Assembly (NCBI GenBank): GCA_039621445.1
Contig: CP154956.1
Location: 59,529,178 to 59,593,177, forward strand
Direction: 5' to 3'
Length of the DNA: 64,000 bases
Source: Euglena gracilis
Taxonomy: Eukaryota > Euglenida > Euglenophyceae > Euglenales
In this document: positions 20,737 to 30,076 of the stretch, piece after piece
Layout: each line of letters begins with the position of its first letter
How positions within the stretch are numbered: the first letter of the stretch is position 1
Translations under genes and position numbers: made by a program
The notes under the pieces: generated by a model
What the model was told of the DNA's origin: nothing
Database searches by the model: none
What the model saw: the letters and a program-made list of their open reading frames with translations, nothing else

Positions 20737-21019
20737 CATGAGGGACGGGATTTTTTAGCTTTTTTTTGTGATCCCCTTGAAGACCGCCCTTCGGCCCAAG
20801 GACCGGCCAACGGCCGGTCCAGGCATCGAACAGAGTCAGAAATTAAAGATTCGAAACCTGCATTTTTTGACGTTTTGGGTGGATGGGCGATCAAAAAATG
20901 CCAGAAATAATTCCCCCCCCCAAAGTCGACCCGTTTTTGCCAGAGTGGCTATTTTGTCCGGTGTATCTTTCATGGAATGTGCTGGGACGGGAATTTTTTT
21001 TTGCTTAAAGACCGTCCTG
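20737..21019 (+). repeat. GGACCGCC-family element, copy 6
   Basis: GAGGGACGGGATTTTTTAGC, GAAGACCGCCCTTCGGCCCA, ACCGGCCAACGGCCGGTCCA, TTTTGGGTGGATGGGCGATC, AAGTCGACCCGTTTTTGCCA, AATGTGCTGGGACGGGAA and GCTTAAAGACCGTCCTGC. Confidence 0.8.
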
Positions 21020-21419
21020 CATTCGCTGCGTTTATGAAGAACTCATTATGAGTGTCCGAATTGCACTGCCCCACCCGCTTTCTCCCCTGAATCCTGTCCA
21101 TAACGACCCTCCCCTCATTTCCCACCGTGGCTGCCGGCTGCGTCCCCTGTACACGTGCACATGAATGCGCCGCTCTATATGTATGCCAAAGTTGTGCGAT
21201 GTGCTAACCTCCTCCCAACCCCAACCCTGCTCTCCCTTCCTGAATGTGCGCTAGCTAAGGTACATCTCATGCCCCGTTCGTGCGAAGTACGTTGAATGAT
21301 CTCAGTCTGACCCCAGCCGAACTCTTCTGTTTTGCAAATCATACACTCAATGTTAAACGCCTTTATTGCCAGGTCAAAGTTCCCATTCCAAAATTTGACA
21401 ACTTTTCAGACAGACTCGG

Positions 21420-21740
21420 TCAGGACGGACCTAAAGGGACGGGATGCTTTTTTTCCCCAGTAAAGACTGCCCTTTAAGGGCCACCCTTAAACCTAAGGGC
21501 CAGCCTGCAGCTGGTCCAGGCGAAAAAATAAATGGAATTGGAATGAGAGATCGAAAAGCGAAAATTTTCTGATGTTTGGATGGATGGGTTATGGTCACTG
21601 GTCCAAGGATGACAGAAATCACTTTTATCCCCTGATGTATTTTTTTTTGCAAAGTTTGGCCATTTTTTTCAGCCACTTTTCTTGTGGATTTTGCATTGAA
21701 TGTGCTGGGAAGGGAATTTTTTCATTTGCTCAAGCTGCGA
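21420..21740 (+). repeat. GGACCGCC-family element, copy 7
   Basis: Starts CAGGACGGACCTAAAGGGAC, carries the GATGGGTTATGGTCACTGGT box and ends AATGTGCTGGGAAGGGAATT followed by GCTCAAGCTGC. Same orientation as all other copies. Confidence 0.75.
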
Positions 21741-22345
21741 AACAATTTTTAAATTAGAAACAATTGTTGCCATTTCCCTGTGCTCAAGCTCAATCCCAGG
21801 TGCACGTTTGCCATGATTTTAAAGATTTATTTCGTCAAAATGCTTGTGGATGATGCATACAGCAGCAACAATTGCCAGCAGAGCGGAATAGCATCATCAA
21901 ATTCAACTGGAATTTCAACTGGAAATTATGTACACATATGAAAGCACCTCCTTGCTTATGCCATATGGTGAACTGAGTCCAGGACGGCCTTTGAGGCATC
22001 ATGGATTACAAATGCCTGCATGTTTTCGCTTCAGTCGATTGAGGCTTTGCAGCTGGGGATGGGTTACTCAGCAGCCTTTTGATGCTCAAATGCTTTGCGC
22101 AGGCACAGCACTGGCACAGGCATTTTTTGGCACAGGTTCCTCGTTTTTGTCCGGATGGGATGGTGCTCATAAATCGGGTCAGACCTTTCGCATGTGTTCG
22201 GGTCACGCGGGAGTCCCCTCCCCCCAACTGTCGAACTGCAGCCCACCGCCTCTCCCTCCTCTGCCTGTGAGTGTGTTGCTGCGCCCCCCCCCCCCCCCTC
22301 CGCCCCACTCAGCACCGCCTCCTTCCTCGTTTCTGCTCTCTCGGC
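21741..22345. other. Region upstream of NIP7
   Basis: No other exon is recognised. Immediately upstream of the NIP7 start lie a GTGAGT near 22268, a C-run and CACTCAG ending at 22311, which could mark an intron in the 5' leader; this is only a suggestion. Confidence 0.3.
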
Positions 22346-25300
22346 ATGCGGCCATTAACGGAGGATGAAGCCAAGCTGGTGTTTGAGAAGCTGGCCAAGT
22401 AGTATGCGTCCGCCCTCGCCCATTACTTCTTTCCCTTTTTTCACACAACACCGATATCAACAAAAGCGCTCTCTGTTCTCAAGTGTCTCTTTTCTGTCCC
22501 GTTCACCATTGCGCCAGTGTTTTGACGACTCACATCTGTGCCATCCAGGCCGAATCCAGTCATCCCAGCCCCCCACATTGCTACAGTTTCAGCCAGTAAT
22601 CCCAACCCAACCCCAACCCCAATAGTATCACCTAACCCCCCCCCCCAGGACCCAGCTTTCAATCTTCCCCCATTTCCTCACTGACAGCCACAGTGAAAAT
22701 GTGCTTTCCTTGTGTGTTTCTTTGTTTCCAGATTTAGATCCATGTTTTTCTGAAATTTTCATGATTTATACCACCTTCAAATTGAAAATGAAGGGAAAAT
22801 GCTAATTTCTCATTCTGCGACAAAAATTGCACTCAGAATGAGTGAATGTTTGGCATAGATGCATTTCGGGGTGAAATTTTGCCTCCCAAAAATTGCGAAA
22901 GGTTTGTAAATAATATTTCATCCCTGGAGGTGGACCAAATGACGACCTCCCAGCGAAGCTCCCGTGGATGATTTGCTGGGATTTTTACCCTTCCAAGAGC
23001 CATTCTCCATTTTGAACTCAAACCAAAACCATCAAAAATGTTTGGTTTTTTTGACCGAAGAGCTGTCTGCAGGTAGAACGCTCTGTTCTTTCTGAAGTGA
23101 TATTGCTTCGATTTCAGCAGTTCTGCTTGCAAAGTGTTGAAATGTTCAGAATCAGGCTTTCTCGGGGCGGCTCCCTTTTTTTGAAGGGCACTCCCGTCGC
23201 ACCTGGGAGGACGCCACACGGGCATGGAGAAGGCATTGTCGACCTCCTCAGGGTGGGTGGCTCTGTAACCGTGGCTCTGCTCGTTGTGATTTGGGAAGCC
23301 AAGGTGGTCCTGGGGGTTCATGGACTTTGCGCATAAAGTTATGGCCCAAAACGGATGGCCCCACCACCAGGGCGATCCCTGACAGTGGTTGTTTTTTTTA
23401 ACTAAGGGCTGCCTTGAGGGCCGCCTTAAGGACTTTAGGCCGAAGGACCGGTCAACTGCTTTTCCAGGTTCAAATGTTGATTTTTTTGATTTTTTGGGTG
23501 GATTGGCAATGGTCCAAGGATGCCAAAAATCCCTTTTTTCCCAGTGTGCCCCTTTTTTTTGCCGAAAGGTGCTGATCTTATTTGTCCATTTGTTTGTGGA
23601 TTTGCATTCTATGTGCTGGATGGGAATTTCCTGCCCTCTGTACGTGCCGCCCCCTCAGCATCGGGCCAAACACGAAGTACCTGCTCAACCGCACAGACGA
23701 GGAGTGGGTGTTTATGCTTCACGAGCGGCGGGTGTGGTATATGAGCAAGCGGCTGTCCAACCACGCGGTACTTTTTTCCCGTGAAAACCTGATCGGTGTG
23801 CACGTGCATGCAAGTGGGGTGCACAGTGTGCACTGGCATGCGTGATGCAGAAATCCACCAAATATTATGGGGCAGAGTTTTTTTTTGGTTGAATGCATCT
23901 GCACCGTCCAGTGTGAATAACTCCTACCTGTTTGATAAGGCAGTGGATGCATTTTTTGATTGGTTGATCGGAAATTTCAATGGTCATTCTAATTTTGGGC
24001 CAGCCATGGTCATTGTGTTTATTTTCGGGCTGGCGATTGAAAGTTTGCTTCCAATATTTGCGAGGTGTCCAGACCGGGACACGGGCTCAAGTGCACCAGG
24101 GCCTCAAGTGCATTGTTCAGCCATTCATCGTGCTGTGTGCTTTTCAGGCTGTGGCGTTTGCTTCGGGAAATTCACCCACCACGGCAAGTTTCGGCTCACC
24201 GTCACCTGCCTGGACTTCCTCTCCCAGTACGCTCAGGTGCGTTACTCTGGTGATGCCAATCTTGCTGATAAAATGCAAAGATGAATGGAATTCTGCAAGG
24301 CAGAGTTTTTTGTGTGTGGTAGTATTAATCCCCTCTGAAGGAGAGTTACCTGACCAATTGCCAATTGGAGCAACTCCCAATAATTGTCTAATAATTGTCT
24401 GACCCCATGACCGGACCTCCCCCGGGGTCCACTAGGATTTCCACCAGCCAAGATTTGGACTCGCTGTCGAGTCCCCCCTGGGGGATACTGCGAACCATTA
24501 AGCAGATTTCTGGTTGTGAATGGTTACATAATGGGGGGTGGTCGTTATGAAAGAGGCAGATTAATGTGCCAAAAATGCCAAAAATAGGCATTTTCGGCAA
24601 GCTTTGGGGGTCCCAAAAACAATCCTTGGCGCTTCGCGCCAGTCACTAGAAAAAATAACACAAACTAGCCCTGCTAGTGGACCGGACCCCCCCCCTAGAT
24701 GCATTTTGGCTTCTGTGTGGTGCAAGGCCTGGCGCCGCATTCCGCTTCTGTCCTTTCCTTCGTATTGTACATCTCAAGGAAAATTTTTTCCAGTCGGAGG
24801 AACCCCCAGATCTCCCCTGGCGGGGGGGGGGGGGGCGGCTCGTGGCTTTTTTCCAGTGTCTAGCAAAATGGCTAGCCAGTGGAACCCCCGGGGTACTTAA
24901 GCAAATGCCTCTTTACAACTACCCATTGGGTTTGCAACAACCCAATTTTCACCAAGTTGAAAAATACCGATCCATATGCCAGAAACCTGCAAGAAAAAAT
25001 GCTGAGGCTCCCACACAAAAAGTGAACAAGGAACAGGCAGACCAGTTCTTTGGAGAAGACCCAGAGGAATAATTTTTGACGTTTTCAGAAAATTTTGACG
25101 GTGATTGTCTCAAAATAAATCTCCTTATTTGTCATCTATTGGGATGTGTCGACCCTTCTGATAAGGACGCCCCATTTTTAACGACCCTTTGAGATTTTCC
25201 ACCATGTCAAAAGTCGGATGACGACCCGTCATTATGAATGGAGGAGTTATGAAAAGCGTCCCAACTGACATTAAGTCACCACTCATTGAAAAAATTCAAG

Positions 25301-26733
25301 AGCACCACATTTCGAGGGGTAGTTTTGACCTCAAGGTCAACCGTTTTCTAAGCCCCTCATAGCTAGAAAGTTGTTTCTCTTGGTTTAGGGTCAAATGTCA
25401 AAGATACGTCACCCCGGGACTGGCAAAAAACACACCGATCAAAAGATAGAAAAAAGATAAAATGTAAAAAAAGATGTGAAAAAAAGATAAAGAGGAAATG
25501 CCATGTTGCCATTAATCATTGGAAGGAGAAATAAAATTTTTGAGAGAATTCAAGACATCAGACCAAGGGTGGTGGAATCAGGCTTTTTTTCAAACCTGAA
25601 GACTCCTGGGGTTTAGGGGTCTCTCGGGGGTGCCAGCCGAAAAATGATGGACAACGGTGTTTTTTTCAGGGTTATTCTTCATGGCACACCTGAAATTTAC
25701 GGCCGAAAGTTCAAACATTTCTAAGAAAAGGGTCAAAGATGGTGGAAAAATGGCAGCTTTTGGCTTTTTTTGTGTTTTTTTCTTCGCGAACGCCCCCCTC
25801 CTTGGGGTCCCCCACCCCCAGGGGTCCGATGCTGAGCCGGTGGGTGGTGGGACCGGACCCCCTTAAAAGGAAGCCTGGGGATGCACCCGTCATCCAAACA
25901 GTGCCCAAAGGTTGACCGCACCACGGCTTGCCGTTGGACGCAGACACCAGTGGTTTTTGTCTAACAGCGGGTGTTGTTTTCAAATGGGTGATGGGGTTGA
26001 TTGGCCATTAATTTTCAACCAGGCCTGCTTACTTGCCGGAACCTGATTGTTTTACAAACAGCCTGTGCAAAGAATTATGCGGTTGCTTTTATTTTCATCT
26101 TGAAACTTTTCCGATTTCGATCGTTATATGAAACATGAACGACATACACCACACATTAAAACATGTGTATTTCTGGTGGTGTGTTTTTGTTCTTTTTGTT
26201 GGTTTGTCGGAGACATTGCTCTTCCTTGGCCCACCCCAGTACAAGGTCTGGATCAAGCCCAACCAGGAGCAAAGCTTCCTGTACGGCAACAACATCACCC
26301 GCGCGGGGCTGGGCCGCATCACGCAGGGCACGCCGCGCTACCAGGGCGTGATCGTGTACAACATGGCCGACATCCCACTGGGTGTGGACCCCCAGAGAAC
26401 TTAAAGATTTGGGCAGCAGTGTCCGCCCCTGTGCGCAATGAGCCCTCGCCCGTACGACCCCGCGCAGCACGCATCAACACTCGATGCTATTATTCCACCT
26501 CCTCCAGCGGAGTACCAAAACAGTCACTGCTGCCCCCGCGGCTCAGTCCTCAATTTGTTTCTGAGACGACACCACTGCCCTTGGGTTGCCATCCGTGGCC
26601 GCGCCCGCCAGGGTTCGGGGTGACGGCCCAGGCCACCGCGGCGTGCCACAAGCTGGAGACCAATGCGTACATCCTGTTCCACGAGGCGGACGTCGCGGAG
26701 TACCTCCGCAACGAGGACCACATCGCGGCATAG
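22346..26733 (+). CDS. NIP7: NIP7, 60S ribosome subunit biogenesis protein (five exons, complete)
   Basis: Exons 22346-22401, 23659-23795, 24148-24236, 26240-26381 and 26612-26733 join with GT-AG introns and consistent phases to give 181 aa plus TAG, against about 180 aa in animals and yeast. NIP7 is a nucleolar pre-60S assembly factor with an N-terminal domain and a C-terminal RNA-binding PUA domain, needed for 27S/25S rRNA processing. Diagnostic pieces are [20 protein letters not shown] at the start, [63 protein letters not shown] and [14 protein letters not shown] near the C-terminus. The first junction recreates the family's KYIG and the last recreates PLGFGV exactly, which fixes the splice sites. 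Introns are 1257, 352, 2003 and 230 bp. Intron 1 carries a GGACCGCC-family element and intron 3 a C-run TIR-like element. No frameshift or missing motif; it should be functional. Confidence 0.96.
23390..23632 (+). repeat. GGACCGCC-family element, copy 8, in NIP7 intron 1
   Basis: GGGCCGCCTTAAGGACTTTA, GGCCGAAGGACCGGTCAACT, GGTGGATTGGCAATGGTCCA, AGGATGCCAAAAATCCC and TGTGCTGGATGGGAATT in family order. It ends about 25 bp before the acceptor of NIP7 exon 2. Confidence 0.7.
24586..24912. mobile_element. C-run TIR-like element in NIP7 intron 3
   Basis: AGGCATTTTCGGCAAGCTTT at the left loosely mirrors GGGGTACTTAAGCAAATGCC at the right. Inside are the hairpin GGCGCTTCGCGCC near 24630, the box CTAGCCCTGCTAGTGG and a G-run. 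The box also occurs in inverse orientation in the element at 36806-37183. Confidence 0.5.
24890..25072 (+). pseudogene. Small unidentified ORF tail within NIP7 intron 3
   Basis: A + frame ends with a hydrophilic tail ([20 protein letters not shown], later acidic to GEDPEE) and a TAA at 25070-25072. Upstream it runs through the C-run element. It may be a remnant of an inserted gene or a chance frame; no family is recognised. Confidence 0.2.
25073..26239. other. Remainder of NIP7 intron 3
   Basis: Contains a CGACCC/CGTCATTATGAATGG stretch near 25150-25260 related to the ATAACGACC elements, an A-rich AAAGATAAA tract near 25435-25500, and a terminus-like CTTAAAAGGAAGCCTGG near 25861 resembling the right end of the 6069-6357 element. 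No exon seen. Confidence 0.4.
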
Positions 26734-27387
26734 CGGGCGGCCAGGTCCGTCCCTGGCCCAGCGCCGGAAAGTCCACCAGTGGGCGCCTGGCGTTGGCGAA
26801 GTCTCCCGCGGGACGCGTCAAAGATGGTGGCCGTCACTTTTCCAAAGCTCAGTGTGGCCAGTGCGGTCCAGTAGTGGCACATGGCACCTCCAATCCGGGT
26901 GTCTTGGCGATCTTTGGGCGCCAAGGCAATGCCTTTTGGCTCAAGTGTACACAGCTCACCTCGTTTCCAGGCCAAACAAAATTACGGGAAGTGAATTATA
27001 TGGAAACCCTTTTGTTTCCCCAAAATATTTCCCCCCGTAATTTACTCCACTGCATCTTTCCGATGCCTCTTTGGGCAAAGGAAAAGTGACAGGTGTGTGC
27101 CCTCTACAAACAATTTATGGTCTATGGAGGACACATAAGGATGATTGGTCATAAAACTGACGTCACAGACATATGATATTTGAAACCCATTTTTGAGCAG
27201 CTTGCTCACCACACTCACAAAGATAGAGGGTATTTGGCTGCAGTGTGGTATGAAAAGGTTTGGCATGAAATGAAATTGCATTTTCTTCGAAATTGGTATT
27301 TTCACAATCATGTTTTTCAAAAATTATTTATCCATGAAATGTTTTATCCCATGACTTTCACTTCCACAATTTTGTTCAGATTGCCAA

Positions 27388-27673
27388 GGACAGGAATTTT
27401 GCTTTTTGAGGGTTAAGGACCGCCCTTAAGAAACACTTTTAGGCCTAACGGCCGGCCAAGGGCTGGTCCAGGCGTCTCGAACGGGGTCAAAAATTAAAAG
27501 TCCAAAACGACTTTTTCCTGTTTGGGTAAATGGGCAATGGTCGAAAATGCCGGAAATCACGTATTTTACCGAAGTCGACCTGTTTTTGCCAACATACGGC
27601 CATTTTCCCTGTGAATTTCTCACGGATTGTGCTGGGACGGGAACATTTTTTCCCTTTGAGAACCATCCTGGCG
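27388..27673 (+). repeat. GGACCGCC-family element, copy 9
   Basis: GTTAAGGACCGCCCTTAAG, TAACGGCCGGCCAAGGGCTG, TCTCGAACGGGGTCAAAAAT, GAAGTCGACCTGTTTTTGCC and GATTGTGCTGGGACGGGAAC in order. Confidence 0.8.
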
Positions 27674-27771
27674 TTTCAGAAAATTTCCCAGTGTCATTTG
27701 TGTCACCCTCGTCGGTCGGTTTGCAGCCTGCTTTTCCAGGTGTGCCCCCCGCTGCCTTGTCCCACTCTTTC

Positions 27772-27972
27772 CACAGTGGCCTCTGTCTCTACCCTGGTGG
27801 ACGTCCGCCCCTCCCTGCCCCTCCCATTCCATCTTTGCCCCACCCTCCCTCCCTCTCCCCCGGCTCCCCAAGACTCCAGAAGCCTCCCCACCGCCTGCAA
27901 GGAATCTGGACGCCATAGTTGCTGCGTCATTGGAGCCCACCCATCGCCGTGACCTGCCTTGCGTTGGCACCA
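27772..27972 (+). CDS. Possible Pro-rich exon, unidentified
   Basis: Between TTTCCACAG near 27775 and a GT at 27973 one frame stays open and ends RNLDAIVAASLEPTHRRDLP. The first half is Pro/Ser-rich. Other frames are open too, so it is weakly supported. Confidence 0.2.
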
Positions 27973-28008
27973 GGTGTTTGGTGTGTCGGCAGCCACACCG
28001 ATTATCTG

Positions 28009-28022
28009 CCTAACCCTAACCC
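28009..28022 (-). repeat. Interstitial telomere-like motif (two CCCTAA copies)
   Basis: CCTAACCCTAACCC is the complement of two TTAGGG units. The same motif in + orientation occurs at 47842-47855 next to the terminal satellite. Confidence 0.6.
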
Positions 28023-28475
28023 ATCTTCCCGGTTCATTTTTTTTTTGAAATAAACATTTTTCCATTTTTTCCACCATCTTTCCATATTTCCTGTTTGCTC
28101 ATTTCTCAGCGATTTTGCTTTGTTCGAGACAGGGTTCAAGAGGTATCCGCATTTTTGCCTTCTTTTGCAGATTTCCATCTGGATCGTGTTTTCTTGTGTG
28201 GCAAAAAAGCTGAAAATCTTGAGAAAAAAGGAAGGGGGAAAGAGGAAAGGCGTAAAAGAGCGACAAAAGAAGAATGTTTTGTGGGTGATGTTGGGATATC
28301 CAGAGTTTGTTCTTTGCAGCATCACATTCGGGTTCATCAAATGAATAGTACTGCTTTTGATTGGTTGTATCTGCACTGCTTTACTACTGCATGTATGTCA
28401 GAAACTCCCTTTCAAACAAACGCTTCCGGAAAATTTAGCCTTTATAACCCTCCACATCGTGACAAGTATATAGGA
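28023..28475. other. AT-rich stretch with one unrecognised open frame
   Basis: A 156-codon + frame (28095-28565) spans this part with a Lys/Arg-rich patch (KKGRGKEERRKRATKEE). Its end lies in the hairpin-rich sequence after 28476, and I see no family or splice support. Confidence 0.3.
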
Positions 28476-29112
28476 AACCATGAGACGCAGTGTCTCATGG
28501 TCACTGGGCCAGGGGGGTGCTTCCGCACCGCATGCACCTCGTGGCGCACTGCGTGCACCGCGTGAGAAGAATCATTTCCGAATTTGCAATTATCAGAAAT
28601 TTCAACCGGTCCCCATTTGTATTTAACTTCCATTCTTTTTTTGTTAAGTTTCCTGCAAATCAGCACCTTTTGGCATTGTTTTGCCTTTTTTTTTTGGCCA
28701 TTTTGGACAACTTTTGGCCACTTTTGGCCACTTTGGGCTGCATTTCGCAATTTAGACCACTTTTGGCTGTTTGAAACCAATTTTCGGCTTCTTTTGGCTA
28801 TTTTTGCACATTTGTGGCCATTTTAGGCCACTTCTGTTTGCTTTTTGCATTTTTCCCCCTTTTTGGCCACTTTTGACCATTTTGTGGTCATTTCCACAAG
28901 ATTCGGTGATCATTGGTACGGATTTGGTGAGATCGCAAAACCAGGTGATTTGGGCCAAAACACCTAAAAATGACCAAATTCACTCAAAATGCTTTTTATT
29001 GCAATTTTGTAATCGATGGGCGCTTTTGGGGGTGTTTTTCTCGCATTCAGTCATTTTTTGTTGTACCTGATTCTTGTCACACGGTGCCACACGGTGCCGC
29101 ACGCGGTGCGAA
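28476..29112. mobile_element. Degenerate inverted-repeat element with CGCACCGCRTGC ends
   Basis: CCGCACCGCATGCACCTCGT near 28520 is an imperfect inverse of the CACACGGTGCCGCACGCGGT stretch near 29080-29110. A perfect small hairpin ACCATGAGAC-GCAGT-GTCTCATGGT lies just left of it near 28478-28502. Between 28690 and 28900 the DNA is an irregular tandem of TTTTGGCCACTTTTGGCCA motifs. Related CACGGTGTGC ends are seen in the nested element at 29735. Confidence 0.4.
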
Positions 29113-29122
29113 ACACGCGCTG

Positions 29123-29440
29123 CAGGGCGGTGTTTAAGGGACGGGAATTTTTGTTTTTTTTTTGTTGAGGACTGGTCCCCCTTGAGGGCCGCTATTGGGC
29201 CCAAGGGCCGGCCAAGGACCGACTCGGGCTGGAACGGGGTCAAAACTAAACGGTCCCAAAACCCATTTTTGATGTTTTGGGTGGGCTGGCGAAGGTCCAA
29301 GGATGCCAGAAGTTACCTTTTTCCCCAATGTCGACCCGTTTTTGTCAAATTGCAAAATATGGCCATTTTTTAAGCCATGTATCCTGTTATTTTGCATTGA
29401 ATGTGCTGAGACGGGGAATTTATTTTTTTGCTTCTTCAGG
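29123..29440 (+). repeat. GGACCGCC-family element, copy 10
   Basis: AGGGCGGTGTTTAAGGGACG at the left, GAGGGCCGCTATTGGGCCCA, GGGTGGGCTGGCGAAGGTCC, CAATGTCGACCCGTTTTTGT and ATTGAATGTGCTGAGACGGG at the right. Confidence 0.8.
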
Positions 29441-29477
29441 TTGTTTTCTTTTTGGGGACTGCAACAATATTTCCAGC

Positions 29478-29993
29478 AGGGCGGTTCATAAGGGACAGGA
29501 AGTTTTTTTCCCTTGAGGACCGCCTTCAGGCCAAAGGGACGGCCAACGGTCGATCCAGGGATCGAACGGGGTCAAAATTAAAAGTAAAAAAACGCATTTT
29601 ATGAGAGCATTTTGGGTGGATGGACCTTGGGCAAAGATGCCAGAAACCACTTTTGCCCCCAAAATCGACCCATTTTTGCGAAGATGTGGCATTTTTGGAC
29701 CCTTTTTCCTTTGGATTTTGCATTGAATGCTGGGGGGATGCCGATGCACGGTGTGCGGCACACCGTGTACACCATGCGTCTTTCAGTGCCAACATCTTTT
29801 CGAAAAAAAAAATCGAAAAATCAGTACAGGACATAAAAATGTGTAAAAAAATTGAATTTCAATTTCCATTTCTTTCAGTCAAATTTCATGGAAGGACACA
29901 CGGTGTGCAAAGTGTGCACGATGTGCCGCACACCATGCGTCGGCATCCCCTGGGACGAGAAGTCTTTTTCTCCCCATTAAGGACCGCCCTGAT
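29478..29993 (+). repeat. GGACCGCC-family element, copy 11, carrying a nested insertion
   Basis: Left end CAGGGCGGTTCATAAGGGAC, inner boxes as usual, then interruption in the TTGAATGTGCTGGGACGGG box by a 215-bp insert; after the insert the box resumes as CTGGGACGAGAAG and the copy ends TTAAGGACCGCCCTG. Confidence 0.85.
29735..29949. mobile_element. 215-bp TIR element nested in a GGACCGCC-family copy, with 5-bp target duplication
   Basis: The ends GGGATGCCGATGCACGGTGT and the inverse of its right end match at about 27 of 30 positions. CTGGG at 29730-29734 is repeated at 29950-29954, consistent with a 5-bp target-site duplication, and the host element's box reads through cleanly if insert plus one CTGGG are removed. 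No ORF. Confidence 0.8.
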
Positions 29994-30076
29994 TTCCAGA
30001 TCCTCTCCCCACCACTGAAGCAGCAATGTGCGCCTGTGCTTCAGCCCCTCCCCCTGTCACCAGATGCCCCCCTCCG

